Origin: Pseudomonas viridiflava
GTDB lineage: Bacteria; Pseudomonadota; Gammaproteobacteria; Pseudomonadales; Pseudomonadaceae
Assembly (NCBI RefSeq): GCF_900590885.1
Contig: NZ_UUON01000004.1
Coordinates: 620,001 to 684,000, forward strand
Direction of reading: 5' to 3'
Length of the DNA: 64,000 bases
Shown: positions 9,737 through 18,662 of the stretch, in pieces
Layout of the letters: each line of letters begins with the position of its first letter
How positions within the stretch are numbered: position 1 is the stretch's first letter
The notes under the pieces: generated by a model
Database searches by the model: none
Seen by the model: only the letters and a program-made list of their open reading frames with translations
What the model was told of the DNA's origin: nothing
Position numbers and translations under genes: made by a program

Positions 9737-10468
9737 TCAAGCGGTAACGGCTGATTTTTTCGGCCAGACCTCGGCGTGGGCCAATGAAACCAGGGCTTCA
9801 CGTACTTGTGTCGGCGTATTGCAAGACTCTGCAAAGGGCAGCCAATGCAGCGATTGGCCAATGCGCAGGTGCATACCCTCGCTGTCGATACCGGCCAGTT
9901 GCGCAGGCTCGCAGGTTGGCAGGCCGGCCAGCCCAACATAATGGGCGATGGCCTTGGTGTGGTCGCTGTTCATGTGTTCGACCATGCTGCGCTCGGCCTT
10001 GCCGAAGAACGGGTTGGCCAGGGTCAGTTGATCAATCCAGTGAATTGCGCCAAACCCGCCGATATAACGGTGGCGTACCGGCTTGAGCACCCAGAAGTCG
10101 AAATCGTGGGCCTTGTGGTAGTTGGCCGAGTCAGGAAAATAGCGGTAGTAACGCTCGGCGGCGGCTTCAATGGCATCGGCGTCTTCGAGCTTTTCGGCTT
10201 CAGCCAGGTAGGTCAGGCGCCCTACCGCCTGCACATCATCGGCCTCGCGCTCACCCACCAACAGTGAGCACTTGGGATCTTTTTGCAGGTTATGGGTGTG
10301 CTGGGCGATACGGCTGATCAGGATCAGCGGGCGACCCTGCTCGTCGAGGCAATACGGCACGACCGATCCGAAAGGAAAACCGGGCATGGCTTTGGACAGT
10401 GTGGAGAGAGCCCCACGGTATTCCTTGAGCAACAGCTCTCGGGCGTTCTTGGCAACGTGCGCGCTCAA
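9737..10468 (-). CDS. HugZ-like pyridoxamine 5'-phosphate oxidase-fold protein with DUF2470 domain
   Basis: The 243-residue protein has an N-terminal split-barrel flavin/haem-binding domain (about 1-150; LSKAMPGFPFGSVVPYCLDE, ILISRIAQHTHNLQKDPKCSLLV) and a C-terminal DUF2470 domain beginning with VEHMNSDHTKAI. The same architecture is found in HugZ haem oxygenases and in uncharacterised relatives, so haem degradation is possible but unproven. I place the start at a TTG at 10468, because GAGGAG lies seven bases upstream and the product then begins MSAHVAKNARELLLKEY as in relatives I recall; the ATG at 10504 has no good ribosome site. It is a single-gene unit between fxsA and the DUF481 gene. 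Confidence 0.8.
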   Translation of the reverse strand: MSAHVAKNARELLLKEYRGALSTLSKAMPGFPFGSVVPYCLDEQGRPLILISRIAQHTHNLQKDPKCSLLVGEREADDVQAVGRLTYLAEAEKLEDADAIEAAAERYYRYFPDSANYHKAHDFDFWVLKPVRHRYIGGFGAIHWIDQLTLANPFFGKAERSMVEHMNSDHTKAIAHYVGLAGLPTCEPAQLAGIDSEGMHLRIGQSLHWLPFAESCNTPTQVREALVSLAHAEVWPKKSAVTA

Positions 10469-10574
10469 CGTGTGACTCCTCGGGTATTCGGCCGCCCACA
10501 GCATATGGGAATCGATCTCAACACAAGGTAATCACTATCAGCGGCGGTTGCCAAGCGGGTTGTGTGAAACCTGA

Positions 10575-11582
10575 TTACCAGGCGACACCGAAGCCTGCGG
10601 TGTAACGGGTTTTGCTCAGGCTGCTTTCGGAGTCGCCGCTGATGATGTCGCGCTCGGCCTTGAGGTTGAGCGAAGCCCATTCGGTGACTTTGTAGCGCAG
10701 GCCCATTTCCGCATCCAGGGAGTAATCCACCGGCCCGTCGATCGGGCGGCCCAGTTCGCCGTTAGTGAAGAACTCGACCGTCTTGCCGACCAGGTAGCGG
10801 TTGTAGTTCCACTTCATGGCCACGGAGTAGAAGTTGTCCTTGCCGCCCTCGGCATATTCATAGTCGGTGCGGTTGACCAGCGAGCCGAGGGAGAACGCGC
10901 CCAGCTCATCATCCCAGAACTGGTAGCCCGGGCCGGTGCCGACGGTGCGTTGGCGGGACAGATCTTCAACCTTGTCGCGCTTGTAGGTCAGGCGGCCCTG
11001 CCAGAACCAGTGCTCGGTCAGGAAGCGGTCCAGGTCATATTCCAGCGACCAGTTGTCAGTGGTGGTGACATCGTCCTGGAACTCGCGGTTGTATTCGCCC
11101 TGCCCGGTATGGCGCCATTGGCCGTGACGTGCAGTGGTCTTGAAATCGATGTCGTAGTCGTTGGTGTCGTTTTCGGCGCGCTTATAGTCCAGCGCCATGT
11201 CGACATTACCCTTCCACACCAGGTCTTCGATAATCGGCTTGGGCTTGATGATCTGCTGGATGCTGGCCAGCTCCACGGTCTTGGGCGCCTCGCCGTTGGC
11301 CAGCACCACTTTGCCATCGTCCGCGGCCTTGAGGGACTTGGCCTTCTCACCGGTGTAGGCATCCTGCTTGACCAGCAACTCCTGGTCGCTCTCCAGGGTT
11401 TTTACCTGCTTCCAGTCCACCGGAATGGCACCTGCGTAGTCGGTCTGGATCAGCAACTTGCCACCGTCGAAGACCTTGATCTTACCGGTCAGGCGATCAC
11501 CGTTCTTCAACCAGACGGTATCGGCCAGCAAGGGCGTGGAGGCGCTGAAAACAGCGAGGCACAGCAGGGTTCTGGACAACAT
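10575..11582 (-). CDS. DUF481 (YdiY-like) outer-membrane/periplasmic protein
   Basis: The 335-residue product has a clear signal peptide (MLSRTLLCLAVFSASTPLLA, cut before DTVWLKNGD). Residues about 20-110 form an SH3-like region (WLKNGDRLTGKIKVFDGGKLL) and the remainder is an amphipathic beta-strand-rich DUF481 domain ending with an aromatic-rich strand (RYTAGFGVAW), as in outer-membrane beta barrels. Function is unknown; E. coli YdiY is acid-inducible. It is transcribed alone, divergent from the alkyltransferase-like gene. Confidence 0.85.
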   Translation of the reverse strand: MLSRTLLCLAVFSASTPLLADTVWLKNGDRLTGKIKVFDGGKLLIQTDYAGAIPVDWKQVKTLESDQELLVKQDAYTGEKAKSLKAADDGKVVLANGEAPKTVELASIQQIIKPKPIIEDLVWKGNVDMALDYKRAENDTNDYDIDFKTTARHGQWRHTGQGEYNREFQDDVTTTDNWSLEYDLDRFLTEHWFWQGRLTYKRDKVEDLSRQRTVGTGPGYQFWDDELGAFSLGSLVNRTDYEYAEGGKDNFYSVAMKWNYNRYLVGKTVEFFTNGELGRPIDGPVDYSLDAEMGLRYKVTEWASLNLKAERDIISGDSESSLSKTRYTAGFGVAW

Positions 11583-11708
11583 AAGCGGATAGTGGGCTCA
11601 AGGTTGGCGAAAAAGGGCGATTATCGTGTTAGATAGCTAGGACTGACTCAAGTATTTATATTGAGTTCAATTCTCAACACCACACTTACAGACTTTTCTT
11701 ACAAAAAG

Positions 11709-12071
11709 ATGCCTATATCTGACCTGCCCGCTGAAACACCCCAGAGCCCTGCCGAGATGCGCCGCACCGCGCTGTACCTGACGTTGGCGCAAGTTCCGGA
11801 AGGTTGCGTGGTGAGTTACGGCGAGCTGGCGCAACTGGCCGGGCTTGGGCGGGCTGCACGCTATGTGGGGCGTACGCTGAGCCAGTTGCCCGAAGGTTCC
11901 AAATTGCCCTGGCACCGCGTGCTGGGTGCCGGTGGTCGGATAAGTCTGCCGGCGGGCAGTGCCTCGGGCGATGAGCAGCGGGCGCGTTTGCGTGAAGAAG
12001 GCGTGACTGTCCGCAATAATCGCGTGGATATTCAGCGCCATGGCTGGCGCCCGGTAGAGCACAGCGGTTAG
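11709..12071 (+). CDS. Alkyltransferase-like protein (ATL, MGMT family)
   Basis: This 120-residue protein is the C-terminal, DNA-binding half of an O6-alkylguanine methyltransferase. The helix-turn-helix (VVSYGELAQLAGLGRAARYVG) and the arginine finger are present, but the catalytic motif PCHRV is PWHRV (tryptophan instead of cysteine), which is the hallmark of ATL proteins. ATLs do not transfer alkyl groups; they bind O6-alkylguanine, flip it and recruit nucleotide excision repair. I start at ATG 11709; a TTG at 11661 in frame would add 16 residues that look non-conserved. It is followed 43 bases later by ampG. Confidence 0.85.
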   Translation: MPISDLPAETPQSPAEMRRTALYLTLAQVPEGCVVSYGELAQLAGLGRAARYVGRTLSQLPEGSKLPWHRVLGAGGRISLPAGSASGDEQRARLREEGVTVRNNRVDIQRHGWRPVEHSG

Positions 12072-12114
12072 AGTGCGCGCTTTGTTTCCGTGAATCTGAG
12101 GCAGACTCCAGCCC

Positions 12115-13647
12115 ATGCCCCGTAAAACCTGGCGCGCCGCGCTCGCCGCCTATGCCAGCCCCTCGACGTTAGTCCTGTTGTTGCTCGGCTTTGCCGCCGG
12201 CTTGCCTTACATGTTGGTGTTCTCGACGCTTTCGGTGTGGTTGCGTGAGGCCGGTGTGGCTCGCGAGACCATCGGCTATGCGAGCCTGATCGGCCTGGCG
12301 TACGCCTTCAAGTGGGTCTGGTCGCCGCTGCTCGACCAATGGCGCCTGCCGCTGCTCGGTAAACTCGGACGGCGTCGCTCATGGCTGGTGCTTGCCCAGT
12401 CGCTGGTGATCCTCGGATTGATCGGCATGGGGTTCTGCGACCCGCAGAAACACCTGTCCTGGCTGATCGCGATTGCCGTCGTCGTCGCCTTTGCCTCCGC
12501 CACCCAGGACATCGCGGTCGACGCCTATCGCCTGGAAATCGCCGATGACAGCCGCCAGGCTGCCCTGGCCGCCAGCTATATGTCCGGTTACCGCATCGCC
12601 GCATTGCTGGCCACTGCAGGCGCGCTGTTTTTTGCCGAGGGCTTCGGCTCCACCGGTTTCAACTATAAACACTCGGCCTGGACCGGCACCTACGTGCTGT
12701 TCGGCGTGCTGATGATCCCGGCGTTGCTCACCACCTTGTTCATGCGCGAGCCGAATGTGCCGCTGCGCACCCAGCTGCAGGCCGGGCGCTACAGCTTCGT
12801 GCACCAACTGGTCTCGGTGTTTGTGCTGATCGTGCTGCTGGTGTCGGTACCGGCGATGTTTACCCAGCTCTACAACACCGATTTCGCCAGCGTGATTTTC
12901 CACGGCGTGAGCCTGTGGGACCTGCTGATGGACGACCGCGCGTTCCTGCGCGCCATCCTCTATATCACCCTCACCGCGCTGTGCCTCTCGGCCATGGGTC
13001 GCCGCGGCCTGGCGCCTGTGCTCACGCCGGTCAACGACTTTATCCTGCGCTACCGCTGGCAGGCGTTGCTGCTGCTGGGGCTGATCGCCACCTATCGCAT
13101 GTCTGACACGGTAATGGGCGTTATGGCCAACGTGTTCTACATCGACCAGGGCTTTACCAAAGACCAGATCGCCGGGGTCAGCAAGATTTTCGGCCTGATC
13201 ATGACCCTGCTCGGCGCCGGCATGGGCGGCCTGCTCATCGTGCGTTTCGGCATCCTGCCGATCCTGTTCATCGGCGGCATCGCGTCGGCCGGGACCAACC
13301 TGCTGTTCGTGATGCTCGCCGACATGGGCCCCGACCTGCAGATGCTGATTTTCACCATCTCCCTGGACAACTTCAGCTCCGGCCTGGCCACCTCGGCCTT
13401 CGTGGCTTACCTGTCGAGCCTGACCAACCTCAAGTTCTCCGCCACCCAATACGCGCTGCTCAGCTCGATCATGCTGCTGCTGCCACGCCTGATCGGCGGC
13501 TATTCCGGGGTGATGGTGGAGAAGTTCGGTTATCACAACTTCTTCCTGATTACCTGCATGCTGGGCGTGCCGACGCTGCTGTTGATTGCGCTGCACTGGT
13601 ATCAGGAGAATCGGCGGATTCGGTTGAATCCACCGGCAGAGGACTGA
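12115..13647 (+). CDS. ampG: Muropeptide permease AmpG (MFS)
   Basis: The 510-residue protein imports GlcNAc-anhydro-muropeptides across the inner membrane for cell-wall recycling and, through them, controls AmpR-dependent beta-lactamase induction. Twelve or more hydrophobic segments are visible. The typical AmpG start region is present (LLLGFAAGLPYMLVFSTLSVWLREAGV), followed by FKWVWSPLLDQ, the conserved ASATQDIAVDAYRLE segment and GYRIAAL. The open frame is longer than E. coli AmpG mainly by a central loop (FHGVSLWDLLMDDRAF), as in Pseudomonas. The start ATG follows a weak GAGG element. A REP-type repeat lies just downstream. Confidence 0.93.
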   Translation: MPRKTWRAALAAYASPSTLVLLLLGFAAGLPYMLVFSTLSVWLREAGVARETIGYASLIGLAYAFKWVWSPLLDQWRLPLLGKLGRRRSWLVLAQSLVILGLIGMGFCDPQKHLSWLIAIAVVVAFASATQDIAVDAYRLEIADDSRQAALAASYMSGYRIAALLATAGALFFAEGFGSTGFNYKHSAWTGTYVLFGVLMIPALLTTLFMREPNVPLRTQLQAGRYSFVHQLVSVFVLIVLLVSVPAMFTQLYNTDFASVIFHGVSLWDLLMDDRAFLRAILYITLTALCLSAMGRRGLAPVLTPVNDFILRYRWQALLLLGLIATYRMSDTVMGVMANVFYIDQGFTKDQIAGVSKIFGLIMTLLGAGMGGLLIVRFGILPILFIGGIASAGTNLLFVMLADMGPDLQMLIFTISLDNFSSGLATSAFVAYLSSLTNLKFSATQYALLSSIMLLLPRLIGGYSGVMVEKFGYHNFFLITCMLGVPTLLLIALHWYQENRRIRLNPPAED

Positions 13648-13661
13648 CACCACCAGGTCAA

Positions 13662-13768
13662 TGTGGGAGGGGCGGTGCGACGATTCGCACTTGCCCCCGA
13701 TTGCAGAGTTTCAGTCAATTTATCTATGGCTGACACACAGCTATCGGGGGCAAGCCCCCTCCCACATT
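13662..13768. repeat. REPIN-type repeat (variant plus standard copy, inverted)
   Basis: Left copy: GTGGGAGGGG followed by an insertion CGGTGCGACGATTCGCA and then CTTGCCCCCGAT. Right copy: the plain inverted form ATCGGGGGCAAGCCCCCTC plus CCACAT. The two copies face each other about 40 bases apart between ampG and proS. Confidence 0.85.
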
Positions 13769-13868
13769 AGCCCACATGCCCCTCTGCATTCTGATGCCTG
13801 TACGGCGGCAGCTTGCGCCCGTACAATCCCAAGTCATTTCAAGTCCAAGCAACCGACAACGGCCTACC

Positions 13869-15584
13869 ATGCGTACCAGTCAATATTTGCTCGCCACACA
13901 GAAAGAAACGCCTTCCGACGCGGTCGTGATCAGCCATCAGCTGATGCTGCGCGCCGGCATGATCCGCAAACTGGCCTCCGGCCTGTACACCTGGCTGCCC
14001 ATGGGCTTGAAGGTGATGCGCAAGGTCGAAGCCATCGTTCGCGAAGAAATGAACGCCGCCGGCTCTCTGGAAGTGTTGATGCCGAGCACGCAACCGGCTG
14101 AGTTGTGGCAGGAATCCGGGCGCTGGGAAGAGTACGGCCCCGAGTTGCTGCGCTTCAAGGACCGTCACGGCCGCGACTTCTGCGCCGGCCCGACCCACGA
14201 AGAAGTGATCACCGACCTGATGCGCAACGAGCTGAGCAGCTACAAGCAGCTGCCGCTGAACCTGTATCAGATCCAGACCAAATTCCGCGATGAAATCCGC
14301 CCACGCTTCGGTTTGATGCGCGGCCGCGAATTCATCATGAAGGACGCCTACTCCTTCCACGCTGACCAGGCGTCCCTGCAGGTCACCTATGACCGCATGC
14401 ACCAGGCCTACTGCAACGTGTTCACGCGCCTGGGCCTGAAATTCCGCCCGGTTGAAGCGGACAACGGCTCCATCGGCGGCGCCGGCTCCCACGAATTCCA
14501 CGTGCTGGCCGAGTCCGGCGAAGACGATATCGTCTTCAGCAACGGTTCCGACTACGCGGCGAACATCGAGAAAGCCGAAGCCGTGCCGCGCGAAACCTCG
14601 CGCCCTGCGCCGGCTGAAGAGCTGCGCCTGGTCGATACGCCAGACACCAAGACCATCGCGGCCCTGGTGGAAAAATTCAATCTGCCGATCGAAAAGACCA
14701 TCAAGACCCTGATCGTGCGCGCCGAGGAAGAAGGCAAGCTGATCGCCCTGGTGATCCGTGGCGACCACGAACTCAACGAAATCAAGGCTGCCCAGCAACC
14801 TGGCGTGGCCAGCCCGCTGGTCATGGCCACCGACGCAGAACTGCGCGACGCGATTGGCGCCGGTGCCGGCTCGCTCGGCCCGCTGAACCTGCCGCTGCCG
14901 ATCATCATCGACCGCTCGGTCGAGCTGATGAGCGACTTCGGTATCGGCGCGAATATCGACGACAAGCACTACTTCGGCGTGAACTGGGAGCGTGACCTGC
15001 CGGTTCCGACCGTGGCCGACCTGCGTAACGTGGTGGCCGGTGACCCAAGCCCGGATGGCAAGGGCACCCTGGAGATCAAGCGCGGCATCGAAGTCGGGCA
15101 CATCTTCCAGCTGGGCAACAAGTACAGCAAGGCGATGAAGTGCGAAGTGCTGGGCGATAACGGCAAGCCGATCACCCTGGACATGGGGTGCTACGGCATC
15201 GGCGTATCCCGTGTGGTGGCAGCGGCCATCGAGCAGAACAACGACGAGAAGGGCATCATCTGGAGTGACGCCCTGGCGCCGTTCCAGATCGCCCTGGTAC
15301 CGCTGCGCTACGACAACGAGCAAGTACGCGAAGCCACCGACAAACTGTATGCCGAACTGACGGCCGCCGGTTTTGAAGTGCTGCTGGATGACCGGGACAA
15401 GAAAACCAGCCCGGGCATCAAGTTCGCCGACATGGAACTGATTGGCATCCCGCACCGGATCGTGGTCAGTGACCGCGGCCTGGCCGATGGCAATCTGGAA
15501 TACAAGAGCCGGACCGAAGCCGAAGCCCAACCGTTGCCGGTGGCTGACGTGCTGTCTTTCCTTCAGGCGCGTATTCGTCGCTGA
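13869..15584 (+). CDS. proS: Prolyl-tRNA synthetase (bacterial type)
   Basis: The 571-residue class II synthetase charges tRNA-Pro. Motif 1 region ([39 protein letters not shown]), motif 2 ([21 protein letters not shown]), the inserted editing (INS) domain (about 220-400; [20 protein letters not shown]) that hydrolyses Ala-tRNA-Pro, motif 3 ([18 protein letters not shown]) and the anticodon-binding C-terminal domain are all present. The frame is open upstream to 13776, but only the ATG at 13869 gives the conserved N terminus. The lipoprotein gene follows 20 bases after the stop. Confidence 0.97.
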   Translation: MRTSQYLLATQKETPSDAVVISHQLMLRAGMIRKLASGLYTWLPMGLKVMRKVEAIVREEMNAAGSLEVLMPSTQPAELWQESGRWEEYGPELLRFKDRHGRDFCAGPTHEEVITDLMRNELSSYKQLPLNLYQIQTKFRDEIRPRFGLMRGREFIMKDAYSFHADQASLQVTYDRMHQAYCNVFTRLGLKFRPVEADNGSIGGAGSHEFHVLAESGEDDIVFSNGSDYAANIEKAEAVPRETSRPAPAEELRLVDTPDTKTIAALVEKFNLPIEKTIKTLIVRAEEEGKLIALVIRGDHELNEIKAAQQPGVASPLVMATDAELRDAIGAGAGSLGPLNLPLPIIIDRSVELMSDFGIGANIDDKHYFGVNWERDLPVPTVADLRNVVAGDPSPDGKGTLEIKRGIEVGHIFQLGNKYSKAMKCEVLGDNGKPITLDMGCYGIGVSRVVAAAIEQNNDEKGIIWSDALAPFQIALVPLRYDNEQVREATDKLYAELTAAGFEVLLDDRDKKTSPGIKFADMELIGIPHRIVVSDRGLADGNLEYKSRTEAEAQPLPVADVLSFLQARIRR

Positions 15585-15604
15585 AAACCAGATCAAGAGA
15601 AGTC

Positions 15605-16558
15605 ATGTTCAAGCGAAACACCAGAGCCCTGGGGGGCGCCGCCTTGTGCGGCGCCCTGCTGGTCAGCGGCTGCGCCAACCAGATGTCGCAACGCAGTGAG
15701 CACGAGGAGCGGGTCGAGCGTAAGTTGCTCGACCACAGCCTGCAGATCGATGTAGGCGACCCCAAAGTGCTGGAACTGCCGCAACGCCGGGTGCGTATTC
15801 ACGAACAAAAGACCTTTGAGGTCACCGAGTTCGAAGTCACCCGTCGTTACGATCGCTACACCCCCTACCAGCCCTGGCGCAAACTCTATGAGATGCCCTT
15901 GGGCGCCGTAGCCCTGGTGGCCGGCGCGGGCGCCAACGTGGTGAATATCTTTGCCCTTGGCAACCTGCCGACCAGCGTCACGCGCGACTGGCTGACCTAC
16001 GGCGTGGATGGCCTCAACCCGTTCATGAACGTGCAGTCCCATGGCCGTGCGCAACAAAATCTGGCGGGTATCGATGAAGTCCAGCGCGACAAGCGCACGG
16101 AGTATTCGAGCCTGCCCTGGAGCGAACGCCCGGTACAAGTCACCGCCGGCAAACAGGTCCACGAGCTGACCACCGACCGCAACGGCGTGCTGCGCCTGAA
16201 CCTGTTGGACAGCCCGTTTGCCGAACAGGACTTGAACCGCATCAGCACCCTGAAGATCAGCGTGGAAGATGGCCAGGACGACGTGCATTCGGACTCGACC
16301 CTGGCGATCAGCAGCACGCTGCGCGGCAAGTTGCTGGAAGCCCATGGTTTGATCTACGACGACCTGGAAGACGATGAAGTCAGCCAGTGGGTGCACCGCG
16401 TTAAGCGCCTGTCGGAGCTGGGGCTGGAAGAAGAAGCCAGTGAACTGGAACAAAGCCTGATCGAACTGACGCGCAATGATCCAGAGTTGCAGCAGGAATT
16501 CCTGCAAGCACTGACCAAGGATGCGGGGCGGTTGGTGGCGGATCCAGGCGCCCGCTGA
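15605..16558 (+). CDS. Outer-membrane-type lipoprotein of unknown function
   Basis: The 317-residue product begins with a lipoprotein signal (MFKRNTRALGGAALCGALLVSGC; lipobox LVSGC, Cys 23). A glycine/alanine-rich hydrophobic stretch in the middle (GAVALVAGAGANVVNIFALG) could embed in a membrane; the C terminus is acidic and helical. No named family was recognised. It starts 20 bases after proS, so it is probably co-transcribed, an arrangement I recall from other Pseudomonas genomes. The residue after the Cys is alanine, which favours outer-membrane sorting. Confidence 0.75.
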   Translation: MFKRNTRALGGAALCGALLVSGCANQMSQRSEHEERVERKLLDHSLQIDVGDPKVLELPQRRVRIHEQKTFEVTEFEVTRRYDRYTPYQPWRKLYEMPLGAVALVAGAGANVVNIFALGNLPTSVTRDWLTYGVDGLNPFMNVQSHGRAQQNLAGIDEVQRDKRTEYSSLPWSERPVQVTAGKQVHELTTDRNGVLRLNLLDSPFAEQDLNRISTLKISVEDGQDDVHSDSTLAISSTLRGKLLEAHGLIYDDLEDDEVSQWVHRVKRLSELGLEEEASELEQSLIELTRNDPELQQEFLQALTKDAGRLVADPGAR

Positions 16559-16582
16559 AGTCTAAATGTTGCTGGAGTTAAA

Positions 16583-16676
16583 AATGTGGGAGGGGGCTTG
16601 CCCCCGATAGCAGTGGTTCAGCTAGCTTATATATAGCTGGCCCACCGCAATCGGGAGCAAGCCCCCTCCCACATTT
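16583..16676. repeat. REPIN (paired inverted REP)
   Basis: Left copy is ATGTGGGAGGGGGCTTGCCC plus CCGATAG and the right copy its inverse with one A (TCGGGAGCAAGCCCCCTCCC plus ACAT). The pair lies between convergent genes (lipoprotein and dinB) and may act in transcription ending. Confidence 0.9.
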
Positions 16677-16688
16677 TGCTCCCGGATT

Positions 16689-17747
16689 CTACCAGGAGAA
16701 TTCGAGCTGTTCATTGCCGGTACTCAAGTCCAGCAACCGCACCCCAATCCCCAACAACCGCACTGGCTTCCCGCCACGGTTAAACGCCTGCGTCATCAGC
16801 TGTTGATAACTCTCCAGATCCCGCCCTGCCCCGGCCTGCTCCAAGGTGGTCTGGGTAAAATCATGAAACTTCACCTTAACGAACGGCTTGCCCGCGCGGT
16901 AACTGCTGTCGATGCGCGCCATGCGCCCGGCCAGGGTTTCCATCAGCTCGGGCAGCTTGGCCAGGCAGCTTGAAAGATCCGGCAGGTCCACGTCGTAGGT
17001 ATTTTCCACACTGATGGACTGCCGCCGACTGTCGTTGTGCACCGCGCGGTCATCAATCCCACGGGCCAGGCTCCACAGTCGCTCGCCAAAACTGCCGAAT
17101 TCACGCACCAGCGCCAGCTTGTTCCATTCGCGCAGTTGCAGGCAGTCTTCAATGCCCAGGCGCGCCAGCTTGTCGGCGGTGACCTTGCCCACGCCGTGCA
17201 ACTTGCTGACGCGCAATTGCGAGACGAAGTCTTCAACCTGGTCCGGGGTAATCACAAACAGGCCGTTGGGTTTCTTCCAGTCGCTGGCGATCTTGGCCAG
17301 GAACTTGTTCGGCGCCACACCGGCAGACACAGTGATGTGCAACTGGTTGGAGACCCGCCGGCGAATGTCCTGGGCGATGCGCGTGGCGCTGCCGCCAAAA
17401 TGCGCGCAATCGGACACATCCAGGTAAGCCTCATCCAACGACAAAGGCTCGATCAGGTCGGTGTAGTCGCGAAAGATCGTCTGGATTTCCTTCGACGCTT
17501 CCTTATAGGCATCCATGCGCGGCTTGACGATGGTGAGGTCCGGGCACAGCTTCAAGGCATGGCGTGACGACATGGCCGAGCGCACACCGTAGGCGCGCGC
17601 TTCGTAGTTGCAGGTGGCAATCACCCCGCGCCGATCCGCCGAGCCGCCGACTGCCAGCGGTTTTTGCGCCAGGCTCGGGTCATCGCGCATCTCGATGGCG
17701 GCGTAGAAACAGTCACAGTCGACGTGGATGATTTTGCGTTGCGTCAT
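16689..17747 (-). CDS. dinB: DNA polymerase IV (translesion, Y family)
   Basis: The 352-residue enzyme copies past damaged bases and is induced by the SOS response. Catalytic acidic residues are in IIHVDCDCFYAAIEM (D10) and LSLDEAYLDVSD; the helix-hairpin-helix (LHGVGKVTADKLARLGIEDC) and little-finger domain follow. I use ATG 17747, which gives the family's start MTQRKIIHVDCD; the in-frame TTG at 17768 adds seven residues. A LexA box lies 47 bases upstream of the chosen ATG. Length fits the family and no motif is missing. Confidence 0.95.
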   Translation of the reverse strand: MTQRKIIHVDCDCFYAAIEMRDDPSLAQKPLAVGGSADRRGVIATCNYEARAYGVRSAMSSRHALKLCPDLTIVKPRMDAYKEASKEIQTIFRDYTDLIEPLSLDEAYLDVSDCAHFGGSATRIAQDIRRRVSNQLHITVSAGVAPNKFLAKIASDWKKPNGLFVITPDQVEDFVSQLRVSKLHGVGKVTADKLARLGIEDCLQLREWNKLALVREFGSFGERLWSLARGIDDRAVHNDSRRQSISVENTYDVDLPDLSSCLAKLPELMETLAGRMARIDSSYRAGKPFVKVKFHDFTQTTLEQAGAGRDLESYQQLMTQAFNRGGKPVRLLGIGVRLLDLSTGNEQLEFSW

Positions 17748-17793
17748 ATAAACAGGGGGTTGATTCAACGGGTGGCCAGTATCGCACTCACCC

Positions 17794-17809
17794 CTGTATA
17801 TAGCACCAG
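17794..17809 (-). promoter_or_regulatory. LexA (SOS) box of dinB
   Basis: The sequence CTGTATATAGCACCAG matches CTG-N10-CAG with an AT-rich TATATA core, and lies 47 bases upstream of dinB. LexA repression with induction after DNA damage is the expected behaviour. Confidence 0.85.
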
Positions 17810-17985
17810 TAGTTTGAATCTTCCGCTTGAACGGTAGGAAATGCCCCAGATGAATTTATTTTCTCAATCGAATTTGGCATCCCAATAGAGCTAAAACCCT
17901 TAGCCACACTGGGCCCGAAGCCTTAATAAGCCGGTTATGGAGAGCTAAGCGATTGAACCACAAGCGCTTTTCTTCAATTCACAGG

Positions 17986-18013
17986 TTGACACACTCGCGT
18001 TCCTCTGTAGAAT
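17986..18013 (+). promoter_or_regulatory. Sigma-70 promoter of the first initiator tRNA gene
   Basis: TTGACA (17986-17991) and TAGAAT (18008-18013) are separated by 16 bases, ending 13 bases before the tRNA. Confidence 0.85.
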
Positions 18014-18026
18014 GCCGACACACAGA

Positions 18027-18103
<77 letters not shown>

Positions 18104-18109
18104 AACATC

Positions 18110-18141
18110 AAAAAAGGCTACTCGAAAGAGTGGCCTTTTTT
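18110..18141 (+). terminator. Terminator of first tRNA-fMet gene
   Basis: Stem AAAAAAGGCTACTC / GAGTGGCCTTTTTT with a GAAA loop and a T-run; one G:T pair. Confidence 0.9.
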
Positions 18142-18266
18142 GTGCCTGTCTATTTTGTGTCGCAAAAATTGTCGGACAAAAAATCTTTGCCTCTCGCGCA
18201 CTTACCGCGCCTGGTTAGCATTCAACGGCTATTTCACACTTATTTGACCCATTACCCCATTAACGG

Positions 18267-18294
18267 TTGACACCCCGCCGTTGGGCTGTAGAAT
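18267..18294 (+). promoter_or_regulatory. Sigma-70 promoter of the second initiator tRNA gene
   Basis: TTGACA (18267-18272) and TAGAAT (18289-18294) with a 16-base spacer, the same layout as the first copy but with different spacer bases. Confidence 0.85.
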
Positions 18295-18306
18295 GCCGCC
18301 CACAGA

Positions 18307-18383
<77 letters not shown>

Positions 18384-18389
18384 AACATC

Positions 18390-18421
18390 AAAAAAGGCTA
18401 CTCGAAAGAGTGGCCTTTTTT
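18390..18421 (+). terminator. Terminator of second tRNA-fMet gene
   Basis: Identical stem, GAAA loop and T-run to the terminator at 18110-18141. Confidence 0.9.
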
Positions 18422-18662
18422 GTATCCGGTGAAAAAGTTGTTCTGAAACAATGGCATGGCATCTTTCATGAAACCCAACACGGTTTGTTGAGTCCATCTC
18501 TTTGCAAGCTATGCTCAATGCTCAAGCGCTACCCTCTACGACCAATGGCCGCTGTCGCCGCACCCGGTGATACGCGTTAATATTTGTAATTATTTTGTCC
18601 ATAGGGATTGGTAACTTGGCTGGATACCTCCATCCTGTCGCGCACAATCCACGAGGTGATTG

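Noticed and set aside
13839..15596. A 585-residue minus-strand frame opposite proS
   Set aside because: Antisense shadow of proS with low-complexity composition.
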